Positions 11,876-23,201 of a stretch of DNA of 64,000 bases are shown in pieces. Position 1 is the stretch's first letter; every line of letters starts with the position of its first letter. The translations under genes and the position numbers were made by a program. Source of the DNA: Grammothele lineata (lineage: Eukaryota; Basidiomycota; Agaricomycetes; Polyporales; Polyporaceae); assembly GCA_002150815.3 (NCBI GenBank), contig NDFF03000158.1, forward strand, positions 78,088 to 142,087. Reading direction: 5' to 3'. The notes beneath the pieces were generated by a model. That model searched no databases. It was not told the origin of the DNA and was given only the letters and a program-made list of their open reading frames with translations.

Positions 11876-12560
11876 TGGTGTTATGTTTGCTGTTAGTCGC
11901 GAGTGAGACGAAGCTAGCGATTCGGACTACGACGATACATGGTAGCCTCTTCTTTTACACGGTGACCTTACACCACGGGGCGGAAGTGAGGTACATAGCA
12001 TGCTCCTTGTCCCAGTATCTAGAATATGAGAATTCGACTAACTTCGCTGGAGTAGACTGACTGCAGGTCTGCAATCGCTTGCATTGTGTCGGAAGAGGAC
12101 AAGGACGCCGCGATCAAGAGCGAAGAGCACAGCGAGCCGCCCCGGGCTGCCGGGCCGGACGACTTCGGATCATTAACGAGCCGGTGGCCTGCGGCAATTT
12201 AAGCGCCTGCGACGCGCTACGCGTAGCGGACGAGGAGAGGAATGCTTGTGGAATCGGCCCCAGACATGTTATCAGACCTGCTGCTGCGGTAGACATAGCT
12301 GCGACGCGCAATCTAGCCCACCGTGTCCATCCATATCCCCCTCTCTGCTGGCCTCAACGACCGCTCGGTGAAGACACGCCCCAAGAATACGAATACCCTT
12401 TGCAGCTTGAAAACCAACGTCTTCTTCAGCTTGTGCACGGTTCGAATACTGGTTCGTCGACCTATTTAATCCTCTCTCCTTCTTTTCTCTCTCGGCTTGT
12501 AGCCCAGTGCGAACCACCACCAACCCACGGAGGCACAAGAGCTCACCCCATCTTCTAGCC
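11876..12560. other. intergenic, promoter of the Argonaute gene
   Basis: About 0.7 kb with the 3' UTR of the unknown gene and the Argonaute promoter. The 159-codon open frame at 12079-12558 has no recognisable protein character. The TATA-like motif is listed separately. Confidence 0.5.
12463..12469 (+). promoter_or_regulatory. TATA-like element upstream of Argonaute
   Basis: TATTTAA lies 92 nt before the ATG, followed by a long pyrimidine-rich leader typical of fungal transcription start regions. Confidence 0.4.
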
Positions 12561-15500
12561 ATGTCTCAATACCGCACCATGGAAGTCTACGTCAACGCGT
12601 TCGAAATCACGCACATACCCCGCAATGATTACTACCAGTTCGACGGTTAGCGAAGCTTCTCCCATACATCACATGTGACGTACTAATCACGGCGTTCACA
12701 TCGTACTCCGGCCCTGGCAGTCGGTGAGTTCGCCTAAGAACTCTCGTATACGCGCCGAGTGCCCCGCTCATACGAGCAACGCAGACATTCTTACGTCTGA
12801 CAACAAAACATTGCCTAAGCGTCGAAACCTAGAGATTATTGACCGCCTCCAGAACTCTCATGCCGCTGTCTTCAACCCTCGCCCCATCTACGATGGACGA
12901 AAGATCATGTTCTCTCGGGGACACATCCCGGCTCAGCCGGTAAGTTCTCCCGAAACTTCATCGACTACATCCCTTCACTCCGGATAGTTCCAAGTTACTC
13001 TCGGAAGGTCAACGTTTCGGGTCACCATCAGGCGTGTAGGGATAGTGAATACGGGGTATGTAGCTTGTCGAAGACTCGTAACTATCTAACACGATGTCTT
13101 CTATCAAGCCTGCTTCGACGGCTGGTCGGGTTGGACACAGAGACTCCCACTTCCGGCCGCGAAGATGAGGCGTCCCTTATGCCGTTGAACCTGCTGCAGC
13201 TCATCGTGCGACAAGCTCCAAATATGAGACACGGGTATCCACCAGACTCTCAATCGTTCTTCGTGGCTACCGGGGCCCGCAACCTAGAGAGAGGCCTTTC
13301 CGCGTGGAGGGGTTTCTACCAGTAAGCTCAGGTTGATTGGCCACTACCGCTTCTTGTTGTTAACGTTTAGCAGGAGCGTACGGCCTTCTCCAGGCCGATT
13401 CCTCCTCAATATCGATACCACTAATGCCGTAGTGTACGCTCCACACCATCATATTCACACACCCGTGAACTCACTTCTCTACCGCAGCTATTCCCCCGGC
13501 GAATTGGTTGATACTATGATGGCGTGGTTGGGCGTGAGAGACGCATCTATTTTGGCAAGACTTGACCGCACGCAGCTCCACAAGTTGAAGACATTCCTCA
13601 AGGACGTCGTCGTTAGAGTCAGGGAGCCGAGGGACAGGATGCCTATTAAGTCCATTGTAGACATCGTTCCTGAGGCTGGCCTGCAGGAATTCGACAACAA
13701 GGAAGGAGAACGTATCACCGTGCAGGTACGACGTTGTGCTCGTCTACTTTCGCGACCAAAGTTAAACCTGGGGTCTCCTTGTTTTTCTACAGCGACACTT
13801 TGAAACGAAGTACAACGTCCGGGTCAAATTGCCGCGCATCGTGGGCGTGAGGCTCGGCAGGACTGCCATCGTCCCTGCGGAGTTCTGCGAGATCCTGCCC
13901 GGCCAGATCTACCGCAAACGGATCCCACCCGAGGTCCAAGCTAACTTCCTACGTAGCTCGACCCAGAAGCCGCGCGACAGGCTCAATATGCTTCACCGCG
14001 CGATAAGCAACAACGTCGGCCGTCTTCTTCGTCTTCCTTTCGGATCGCGGTGTTAACCTTTCACAATCAGGAATTCAACCACGCCGACTCCGACTTCATG
14101 AAAGATGCTGGTATGGCGGTCAGCACGACTCCCTTGATAATAAAAGGTAGCATCATGACCACTCCCCGTATAATGTACAAGCACAACACTCTGGTGAGTA
14201 CCAGACTAGGTTTGATTGTGCCTAAACTGAACGGCCCGGCGTGCCGCAGTCTATCCAACCAAAGCAGGGAGCGTGGAACGTGGTCAACCAACAGTTCTGC
14301 GAGCCTGGGATGCTGGATGGCTGGGCAGTTGTGTTATTCGGGTCTCCACGCACCACTGGGGAGAGAGAGAGGCAGCAGGTTATGCATTTCGTACAGAACC
14401 TTGTGAGGAATCTCAAACAGCTCGGTGAGTTTGCGTATACAACCCAACTGTTCACTGATGAACTCACGCATTGTGATCCAGGCGTAGGTAAGGACAGATC
14501 TTTCTATTGCACACCACCATACGCTTACATCCCCCTTTCAACCACAAGTCGTAAGACAGGAACAACCGCCTATATTAGCTGGAAACGATCAGAACCCTAC
14601 TCCAGTAATCCTCCCCCGATGTGGCAACACGTATTCTCTCGAGCTGACGCACGAATGGCTAGACCTTGCGAGACATTGGCCGTAGAATCGCAAAAGCAAA
14701 ATGGCCTTTCCTCCTCGTTTTGCTCCCCGAGAACGCCGCGGAGTGCAGGCGGGAAGTGAAACATTGGGGAGACACCGTGGCTGGCGTCATCACTCAATGT
14801 GTGGTGCGTGGTACATCTCCCCGCGCACGGACTAGGATCTAGACTCAATTCGACAAATAGAGGGGAGGAAAATGGGACAAAAGGGCAAATGACCAGTACC
14901 TCAACAATGTTGCCCTCAAGTGAGAGTTCCTCTTGTCATATTATAGATCAGCTGCTTATCCGACGACGACTTCAGGATCAACGCAAAGCTCAACGGGCTG
15001 AACTCGACGGTCGAATCACTGAACCATTTCTTTCGAGAAACCATGGTCATCGGTGCGTCACTCCTAAACAGCACATTTCGTTATGGTTGATCGCGTCCTC
15101 CTAGGCGCCGACGTCAGCCACCCCGGTCCCGGAGTGAGACACAGGCCCTCCTTTGCAGGCTTGTTCGCGACCGTCGGGCCGCATCCCAACCAGATGACGT
15201 CCATCAGCGCGCTCCAGCAGCCCCGGACGGAGATCATCGAGGGGCTGAAGGGTATGGTAGTCGTGAGTAGACGAGTCGGCAGGAATATATGCCTGCGACT
15301 CGGACTGACATGGTCTCAGCACGCGCTCAGCAAGTGGAAAAACTGCCGCGAGTCGCTGCCCTACGGGCCGCGGCCTGTGGAGCCTCCCAAGAAAATCGTC
15401 TTCTACAGGGACGGCGTGAGCGAGGGCGAGTTCGACAAGGTTGCGGAGCAGGAGATCCCCCAGATCAAGGGTGCGCGTCTTGACACTTCAAGTTGCCGTC

Positions 15501-16405
15501 GTCGTCCTCCGCTGACCCCTATCGTAGAGGCATATAAGGCGTGTGGTATCCCGCGAGACAAGTGGCCTCAGATTCTGTTCATCGTCGTGGGCAAGAGGTA
15601 GCTCCACTTTCGTACCTTTCCAGGTCCACCAGTCAGTGACCGGCTTCTCCCCCACCCCCTTTCCCCCGCAGACACCACATCCGGTTCTTCCCCAAAGAGT
15701 GAGCGAAGCTCCTTTCGCGCGTCTTCGCATTCCTCACCCTCCACCAGCGGCCGCGACGCAGACAAGTCCGAGAACTGCCCCGCCGGGCTCCTGGTGAACC
15801 ACACGGTCCGGAGTCCCAAGTACGAGGACTTCTACCTGCAGTCGCACGCGGGTTTGCTGGGCAGTACGTACCCTTAGCCCTCAACTGCGGCCTACCCCGA
15901 GGGCTGAAAAGGCGTCCGTTTGCAGCGAGCAGACCGTCTCATTATACCATCCTGGCGAACGAGACGGATTACGATAAGTCACAGTGGGTTGACCTCGCTG
16001 AGTTGACAATACGAGGAAGCTGATTGCCTGTTAGGATCTACTCGATGTCGTTCGACCTTTGTCACCTGTACGCCAGCGCAACCCGCTCGGTCTCTATCCC
16101 CGCCCCGGTGTATTGTGAGTATCTCCCGCCCATGATCTCGCCCGAACTCCGAGTTGCTGACGTTTCGTATCTCAGATGCCGACGTACGTAGCGTCACCGC
16201 GACGCCGTTTCTCGTTGACATTACGCTCAGTCGCTGACGGTTCTTCCCACAGAAACTCTGCAGCAGGCTAGAGTTCCACTTCGACAACGCAGCCGCCCTG
16301 AGCGACACCGCAACAGACGTCACCGGGGAGGAAGAGTTCGATCTAGAGCACTGGAAGCGGATGTTCCTGCCCTCGAAGCTTGGTGACACTTCTTTCTTCC
16401 TCTAG
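12561..16405 (+). CDS. AGO: Argonaute (PAZ-MID-PIWI), RNA-silencing effector
   Basis: About 22 to 24 exons that splice in frame to 848-849 residues. Exon coordinates: 12561-12645, 12785-12939, 12988-13055, 13109-13321, 13374-13725, 13793-14014, 14071-14193, 14250-14424, 14482-14487, 14549-14604, 14663-14803, 14861-14919, 14976-15052, 15105-15262, 15320-15470, 15528-15597, 15672-15698, 15748-15863, 15926-15977, 16035-16114, 16176-16183 and 16253-16405, with an optional 3-nt exon at 12721-12723. The N domain has LPKRRNLEIIDRLQ; the linker and PAZ regions follow; MID has FLLVLLPENAAECRREVKHW and ITQCV; PIWI has GADVSHPGPG, PRTEIIEGL, FYRDGVSEGEF, RHHIRFFP and PAPVYYAD. The catalytic tetrad therefore reads D-E-D-D, consistent with slicer activity. 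Argonautes bind small RNAs and cleave or silence matching transcripts. Length is normal for compact fungal Argonautes. Confidence 0.93.
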
Positions 16406-17085
16406 GACCCCTTTTGAACTTGGTGAACGCGTGCGCATGAGGGTTGACAGTAGAATTGTAATGTAGTAGTGCTAGTGCTTCTTTTATACCCTGAACTTGA
16501 ATGTAGCCTCGTACTTGTGTAGCGTTGGCATCTATGAATCTGATCTTGAATGAGAATGACGAACGAGCATGCGATTGCACACAGTGGGCTACAACGATGG
16601 GCCAGGGCAAGAAATCAAAAGCCTTGAAACGGCATCGATATCTTCAGTTGAGTGAACTATGAGCGAGGGATGTTGATACATGTACAGGCTGTCAGGTCGT
16701 ATGTACTAAGTACTCGCGACTACTAGATAACTTGTGGTGCGCTATTAGCAAGTTGAATTGTATCGGTATGAAATCGACGGGAATGTGGAATGCGGTTAGT
16801 GGGAGACAGACAGAGGGAGTTGGTGTATGGCCGAGACAGTGCGCGAGCGAACGTGCGTGTTACATGATGCGAAAAAATACAATGTTGAACTGCCGGTGAG
16901 AGCGGAGATGCAATGTATGATGCGAGTTGAATCGACGCCGTGCGCACGGCGTGCGGGGGTGAGTATGCACGGAGAGAAAGAGAGGCGGCAAGGCTCGGAG
17001 ATGTCATTAATGATGAGGGAACGGAGGCGGGCGCGGGTGCGACTCGTACGGGTGCGGGGTCCGAGGATCGAGACAGACAGGTCCG
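16406..17085. other. intergenic between convergent Argonaute and GTP cyclohydrolase genes
   Basis: Contains the two 3' UTRs. The sequence is A/T-richer than its flanks around 16430-16560. Open frames here have no protein-like features. Nothing else seen. Confidence 0.5.
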
Positions 17086-18584
17086 CTACCGCTTGATGAG
17101 CGTGAGGAACTCCTCGCGGGTCTTCTGCTGCGTGCGGAAGCAGCCGAGCATGCAGGACGTCACGGTCACCGCGCCCGGTTTCTGCACGCCGCGCATCGTC
17201 ATGCACATATGCCTGCACGTCCGGCCACGGGTTGGGTGTGGGTGGCAGGCATGTCAGGGAGGATCAGATCGGGTCGTCAGCGCTCGATTCTGCGCGGGGT
17301 GCGGATCAGAGGAACACGGGGGAGGTGCGGAATCTGGAAGGTCAGGAAAGGAGGTGGGGGAAATGAAGTACAGGAGGGGCGGGGGGAGGAGGAACAAACG
17401 CGAGAACCGCGGAAATGACAATGACCGGGGGAAGAAAAAACCAAGCCACTCACGTCGCCTCCATCACGACCGCGACGCCGCGGGGGTGGATCGCCTCCTG
17501 CACGGCGAGCGCGACCTGCTTCGTGAGCCGCTCCTGGACCTGCAGCCGGCGACTAAACGTCTCCGCGATCCGCGCGAGCTTCGAGAGGCCGAGGACGAGC
17601 TTGTTCGGGATGTAGGCTATCGCTATCTGCACGTATATTTGGTTGACGGTTAACGGTGGGCGATCGGGAGTGTTCCTTGCTTCTCCGCCTCCGCCTCAGC
17701 GCGTGGGGGCGCGCACGCACGAGGGCGGGGCGTGCTCGGGGCCGCGCGGGGAAGCAAGGGAGCGGAGGGTAGGGGGATGACGCTCACCTTGCCTGTAAAT
17801 GGGACGAGGTGGTGCTCGCAGAGGCTAGAGACGTCAATATCGCGCACGAGCACCATCTCATCGTGGTCTTCCTCGAAGACGGCGTCATTGATAATGTCTG
17901 CCCGCCGCGCGACGGACGGACGGACGGGGAAAAACAAGGTTAACACTTGGGTAACAGACCGCGCAGGGGTGTGGGGGCGGGTGGGAGACGCACCGGCTAA
18001 ACGCTCTTCGTACCCACGCGTCATCCACAAAAGAGCTTTAGCATAGCGGTCTGGGGTCTTGAGGAGGCCTTCCCTGTCGGGATCTTCGCCTATGCACTCG
18101 AGGATGGTGCGGACGGCGGTAGAGAGCTTCTTCTCCCGTTCCGCGCGTTCTTCGGGGGTCGCGTTGAGACGGAGGTGCGTCGACTTTGCTTCGCGCGCGT
18201 CGTCAGCCCGGCAGGCAATGTATCGGGGAGAAGGTAAGGGGGGAGGTGGGGGCCGCGGCGGCGGGATATACGCGGGGGAAGGGCTCGCTCACCTGGCCAG
18301 CCAAGGCCGTTCTGGTCGACAAGGGGACTGCTCACCCTGGCTACGGCCTTGGAGGAGTACGCGGGGGTGTGTATGCCCGAGAGGGGCCGGAAGCCGTAGC
18401 CCTCGAGCCTGTGCGGGGTTACGCCTGTATGGCGCTGACCCGCAGAGCCGTCGCGCGCGGGGGAAGCGGCGTCGTCGGCGTCGCGGAGCTGGTCGGGGAC
18501 GACGTCGCGCTCATCCTGGGCGATCTTGAGCTTGTGGAGGGATTTTTCGAGGTGGTCCTGGCTCGCGGGGTCGTCGAAGGACAT
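17086..18584 (-). CDS. FOL2: GTP cyclohydrolase I
   Basis: Exons on the minus strand: 18584-18293, 18188-17994, 17897-17788, 17626-17454 and 17212-17086, totalling 298 codons plus stop. The enzyme converts GTP to 7,8-dihydroneopterin triphosphate, the first step of folate and tetrahydrobiopterin synthesis, as a cytosolic homodecamer. Diagnostic motifs: [19 protein letters not shown], the zinc-binding [13 protein letters not shown] (Cys, His), [32 protein letters not shown], and [20 protein letters not shown] with the third zinc ligand Cys, then the usual end [10 protein letters not shown]. The first roughly 100 residues are a poorly conserved extension ([14 protein letters not shown] onward), as in other fungal homologues. 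It is divergent from the ABC transporter gene. Confidence 0.96.
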
Positions 18585-19697
18585 GGTCAAAGGCAAAATC
18601 AAAATTCCAGTGGACCGAGTCGATCGACCGAGCACGATGGTCCGCTCGCAAGCCAAAAAATAAGCGCCTTCGCCAAGCGGGGCTTACCGACCGAGGCGAT
18701 ATTGCAGCATTGCACACGCACCAGGCATCCATGCCTCCATCCGTCTCCCGCCGCCGTCCAGAGCCAACGTGTTCGCTATGGACCGCCACTCTGTCTCCGT
18801 GCCTCGCGATTGCAATGCTCCCTTGCTCGGATTCGAATCGAGCGACGGAACACGCGGCCGCGGCCATCGGTGGGCTCCTGTCTGCCAGTCGTCTCAGCGT
18901 CCTCGTCTGATCCGCACGCTTTCACAGACAACTCCGTAGAGACTGCTGTACGTAGGCCTGCACGGGCACGGCGAGACATATCGGAATATCTCCCCGGCGA
19001 GCGCGCCAGGCACAGAGTCAGCACCACGTAACACTCGGACCTACAACTCGGCAAAACACATCGTCTGGAATGGGCCGCCCGACAAGTCTCCATTTCTGCG
19101 CTCTGCACAAGCTCTGCGCATCCGTAGCCGACCATGACGTGAGTGCGCGACTTCGCCCAGGCCCGCAGTGATAGTAAAACATACGGTTCTCATGCGCCCG
19201 CCCTTCAGCCTTCTCCCCATCCACTGGTCATCCTCACTTCCCCCGAAAAGGAAATGTCTAAGGCCTCTGAGCGGTCCACTCGTCGCATCACCATCCGCCA
19301 GCCGAGGTCACCGCAGACGCGGTCGGGCTCCGCCCGTCCCCTCCCGGCCCATTTAGCGTGCCGTTTCCGGTATATCCGTCCAAGTCTTCCGGCCAACTTT
19401 TCATTTCGCCCGTTGCCTATCTCCTCCTCCCCAATCCCGCCTGCCGCCCGCCGCCTTACCAAACAGTCTCACAGCCTAAATCCTACAAATTCTCCCGGCC
19501 TCTCCCTTCCGGTACCCCCTTCCCATAAACTGCCTCCGTTCGCCAGCAAATCCCGAGCGCTGACGATCCCATCGCCCACCAAGACAATAACGCTCTTGAC
19601 GCGGTCACAACTCGCTCCATCCCGGCGGCGTTCTAGCCCTCCCTCTTATATTCCCCGCACCGCTCCCACCCGTGCCTCCCCCTACCGCCCGGTCAGC
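18585..19697. other. divergent promoter region, FOL2 (-) and ABC transporter (+)
   Basis: A 1.1-kb stretch. The right part (19254-19697) is pyrimidine-rich and stays open in the frame of the ABC transporter, so a start at 19254 would add 148 Pro/Ser/Arg-rich residues. I regard it as 5' leader because its composition is unlike the protein and a TATA-like site lies at 19646. No other element recognised. Confidence 0.5.
19646..19652 (+). promoter_or_regulatory. TATA-like element near the ABC transporter start
   Basis: CTTATAT in a pyrimidine-rich tract, about 50 nt before the chosen ATG. The close spacing implies a very short leader, so it may be fortuitous. Confidence 0.3.
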
Positions 19698-22670
19698 ATG
19701 CCTTCCGCCCTCAGTTCTGTCTTTTCTGACGTCTCCCGCCTTGCAGTAGCATGTTTTTCTGTTCTTCCCGGCTGTGCCTGCGTCCCTCCCACGACAAAGC
19801 CTTGCCCATCGCCTCGCGAACGTGCTTCCAAAAAGAGCTTCGAGAAGCGGCCAAGTTTGTACGACGTCTGGTTAGCGTCCCGGCGCTGCACAAAATCTCA
19901 TGTGGAATATCTTCCCCCTGGCTCTCATCGACCGTTTTCTTCCGACCATCTCCTTCTAGCCTACGACCTCTCCAAATGTTGCGCCCCAGAAATTTTGTCT
20001 CATATATGGGAACTTCATCCATACAGGATTTCCTTAATGCTCGCTCTAGACCTCGTGCGCGGTGCTCTTCCTGCATTTAGGGGGTACTCGCAAGCTCTCA
20101 TGATTGATGAGGTTAGGCCTACCACAATCCCGGCTGGCTTGTATTGACATTATTATCCCTCTGCAGCTGCAGAAAATGATCGTCACGGGAAACTTTACAA
20201 TATCAAGTATAATACAACAAACATCAATGGAACTAATACGTATGGCCATAGAAGCTACAGTAGATCACATCGCGTAGGTGGATTTTTGCGGGTACCGCTA
20301 CATCCAGAACTAAACAAATTAAATCTGTTGCAGGACGAGCAACGAATCCATCGTCCACAGCTCCACCCGTTTTCTCGTAGAGCGCAGACAGATGGAACAG
20401 AGACTCCGCCTGGACATCCCCACCCTCTCCGACCCCCTCGTCCGCGACCTCCTCCAAGAATCCGACATGTTCGTCCGCTCCTTCAACGGCTTCTCCGCCT
20501 TCGGCCTCTTCTCCCCGCTCGACTTCCTGCGCCTCCTCACCCTCCTCTCCGAACTCACGACCCACCTCTGGGTCCTCTCCGCACTGACCTTCAGCGGCCG
20601 CACCCCGCTCTCCGTCATCCTCCTCTCCCTCGCCCTGTCCGCCCTGCCCTCGGCGCTCGCCTGGCTCAGCGGCTCGGAGCGGCGGTACTGGAACTGCCAC
20701 CCCCCGAACGGGCTGGAGGCGCGCCTCGCGGCGAAGCAGGAGGCGATGCGGCGGCTGGCGAACAGCGACGCGTTCCGCCCCGAGGTCGTCCTCTTCGACC
20801 TGGGCCCGTGGATCCTGGGGGCGTGGAGCCGCGCGCGCAGGACGCTCTTCGAGCTCGAGCGGCGCGACGCGGCCGGGGCCGGGGCTGGGGACGGCGGAGA
20901 CCTGGCGTCGCGCGTGCTGTCCCGGGTGTACTTGTCCGGAATGCACTCTGCGTTCCACAACGTCAGTCCCTATTAACGCATTTCCGCTGCATTTTTGACG
21001 CACGCTCACCATCACAAGCCCCCGTGCGCATACGGCGTGCCACGGGTTTCATTTCGTTCGGTATTATGAACAGGTCCCGCTGCTGCTCGTCATGCACTCC
21101 ACGGCCACGTCCGTCGGCTCCTTCACGCTCTACCGCAACACCCTGCAGACGCTGTTCGTCACCGCCGAGGCGCTCGCGCACACCCTCCGCATGGCGTACC
21201 AGGGCGTCTTCCTCATGGGCGCCTTCTGCGCGGCGACGACGCTCAAGCCGCGGTTGCAGCCAGAGCCGCATAGGCTCCTCCCGTGCCGCTCCGAGGGGCG
21301 GGGTATGTCTATCGACGTGAGGTCCGTACGTTGTATGCGATGTGCCGTGCTTCCCTCGGCTGTTTCGGGCTTCAAATTCATGGTGTGGCTGACGCTTTTC
21401 TCCTGTTTTTGCAGGAATTTGTGCTTCACGTACCCGGGGAGCAAGAAACCCGCGCTCAAGAACGTCAACTTGTCTATCCGCGCGGGCGAGACGGTCGCCA
21501 TCGTCGGGTACAACGGCTCCGGTACGTCCGGCCCTCTCCCGCTTTCCCTCCGTCCTTCCACTCCTCTCCCAATCCGCTGGCACCATCTAACCACACCCCC
21601 TCCTCTCCCAGGCAAAACAACCCTCGCACACGTCCTCCTCCGCCTGTACGACTTCACCTCCGGCACGCTCCTCCTCTCCGGCACCGACGCCCGCCGGCTC
21701 TCCCCCTCCTCCCTGCACGCGCGCGCCTCCGCGGTCTTCCAGGGCTTCGCGCGCTTCGACGGCGCCTCCGTGCGCGCGAACGTCGGGGTGGGGTTCGTGC
21801 GGGAGATGCACGTGCCCGGGAGGGTCGAGGAGGCGTTGGGGATGGCGGGCGCGGGGGAGATGGTGGGGCGCTTGCCGGAGGGCGTGAGGACGCGGCTGGG
21901 GGAGGGCGGGTGTACCGGCGCCGGCGGAGGGGGCGAGGACGCGCTGGACGGCGGCGGAGACAGAGCCGCGGAGTCGGGAGGCGCGGGGTGCGAAGCCTTC
22001 TTCTGCGGGGACGGCGCGGGCGGGCCGCCGCACGGGCTCTCCGGGGGCGAGGTGCGTGTGTTTATCCAGCGCGCCGCCATTCAGTCGGTGTCTTGCTCCG
22101 CGATGCTCAAACGTACACAATGTTTATATTGCTCACGTTGCGGTACGTACGACCCGCAGTGGCAACGGATAGCCATCTCCCGCGCGTTCATGCGGGCGCG
22201 CCGGCCGGAGGTGGAGTTGTTAGTGTTTGACGAGCCAGTGAGTTCTATTTGTCTGCCTCTCCGCGATGGCATTCAATCCGCTTCGTCTTCGTCCGCGCGC
22301 TAACGAGGGGCCGACCAGACATCTTCTCTCGACCCGCACGCGCAGAAGCACGTCTTCGACACCATCGAGGAAATCGCGCGCGGTCCGGACGGGGGCGAGC
22401 GCTGCAAGACGGTCGTGTACATCACTCACAGGCTCGCGACCGCACGCCGCGCGGACAAGATCGCTATGATGGAGCACGGGGTGAGTCGCTCGCTCGTGCT
22501 CTCTGTCTCTGCCTCTGTCTCTGTGTGCACAGACCGAATGAGAAGCTGACTCTCTGGGCCCGGCGACCCGCCGGATGTGTTTTCTCCAGACTGTCGTGGA
22601 GTTCGGAACGCACGAAGAGCTGCTCGCGCGCGGTGGGCGATACGCCGCTCTGTACCAGGCTTCTGTCTAA
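19698..22670 (+). CDS. ABC transporter, half-size (TMD-NBD)
   Basis: Exons 19698-20111, 20167-20273, 20334-20961, 21074-21321, 21415-21521, 21612-22051, 22160-22237, 22319-22480 and 22590-22670 give 754 residues. The N-terminal two thirds is a weakly conserved transmembrane region with hydrophobic helices (for example FGLFSPLDFLRLLTLLSEL, and LSVILLSLALSALPSAL). The nucleotide-binding domain is complete: FTYPGSKKPALKNVNL, Walker A GYNGSGKTT, Q-loop in AVFQGFARFDG, signature HGLSGGE followed by WQRIAISRAFM, Walker B ELLVFDEP, D-loop TSSLD, and H-switch THR. A Gly-rich segment of about 45 residues precedes the signature. Substrate unknown; it resembles a family of half-transporter-like proteins common in basidiomycetes. 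An upstream in-frame ATG at 19254 is possible. Confidence 0.85.
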
Positions 22671-23201
22671 TTCTTTTCAACGCGCCCCACTGAGCCTACT
22701 TGTCACATATAATGGAACCGTTTCGGTCTTCGAGTTCGCTCTTCGACGTTCACTCTTGTACTACGTACTGCTATTTTGCTACATGTCTTGAATATCTACA
22801 TACTTCTTGCTTGCTTGTACTTTTACTGCTGCTGCTACTACGCACGTACTTATGGACACAGTTGTGGAGGATCAAGAGTTCGTGGGGAGGGGAAGGAGAA
22901 ATCAAGGAGAGTGTGTAGGAGAAAAAGTAGAATAATATCATCGCCGTGTCGTTGTGTATCGCGCCATGCGGCGCAGAATAGAACCTGTGGCAAGGAACTA
23001 GGTAGGAGGGCATATAGCGATCGCGCCGTCTAGAAATACCGATAAGAATAGTAGTGTAAGCCGGGGCCGGGAGCAGTAGTCGTCGTCGCCGCAGGCCGTC
23101 ATCATCGCAGTAAGCAAGTAAGCACCCTCATGCCAAACTCTCTGCGCGCGCGGAGCAGAAGCAGAGAAAGACACACAAAAAGAGAGAGAGAGAAGCGAAC
23201 G
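22671..23201. other. intergenic between convergent ABC transporter and PHO81 genes
   Basis: Both 3' UTRs. It includes a trinucleotide-like CTGCTGCTGCTACTA stretch near 22824 and an AG dinucleotide run at 23181-23194. No gene seen. Confidence 0.5.
23181..23194. repeat. (AG)n microsatellite
   Basis: Short run of AG repeats just downstream of the PHO81 stop codon. Confidence 0.6.

Noticed and set aside
19254..19697. N-terminal extension of the ABC transporter by 148 residues
   Set aside because: The stretch is pyrimidine-driven Pro/Ser/Arg sequence without membrane or domain features, and a TATA-like site lies downstream of it.
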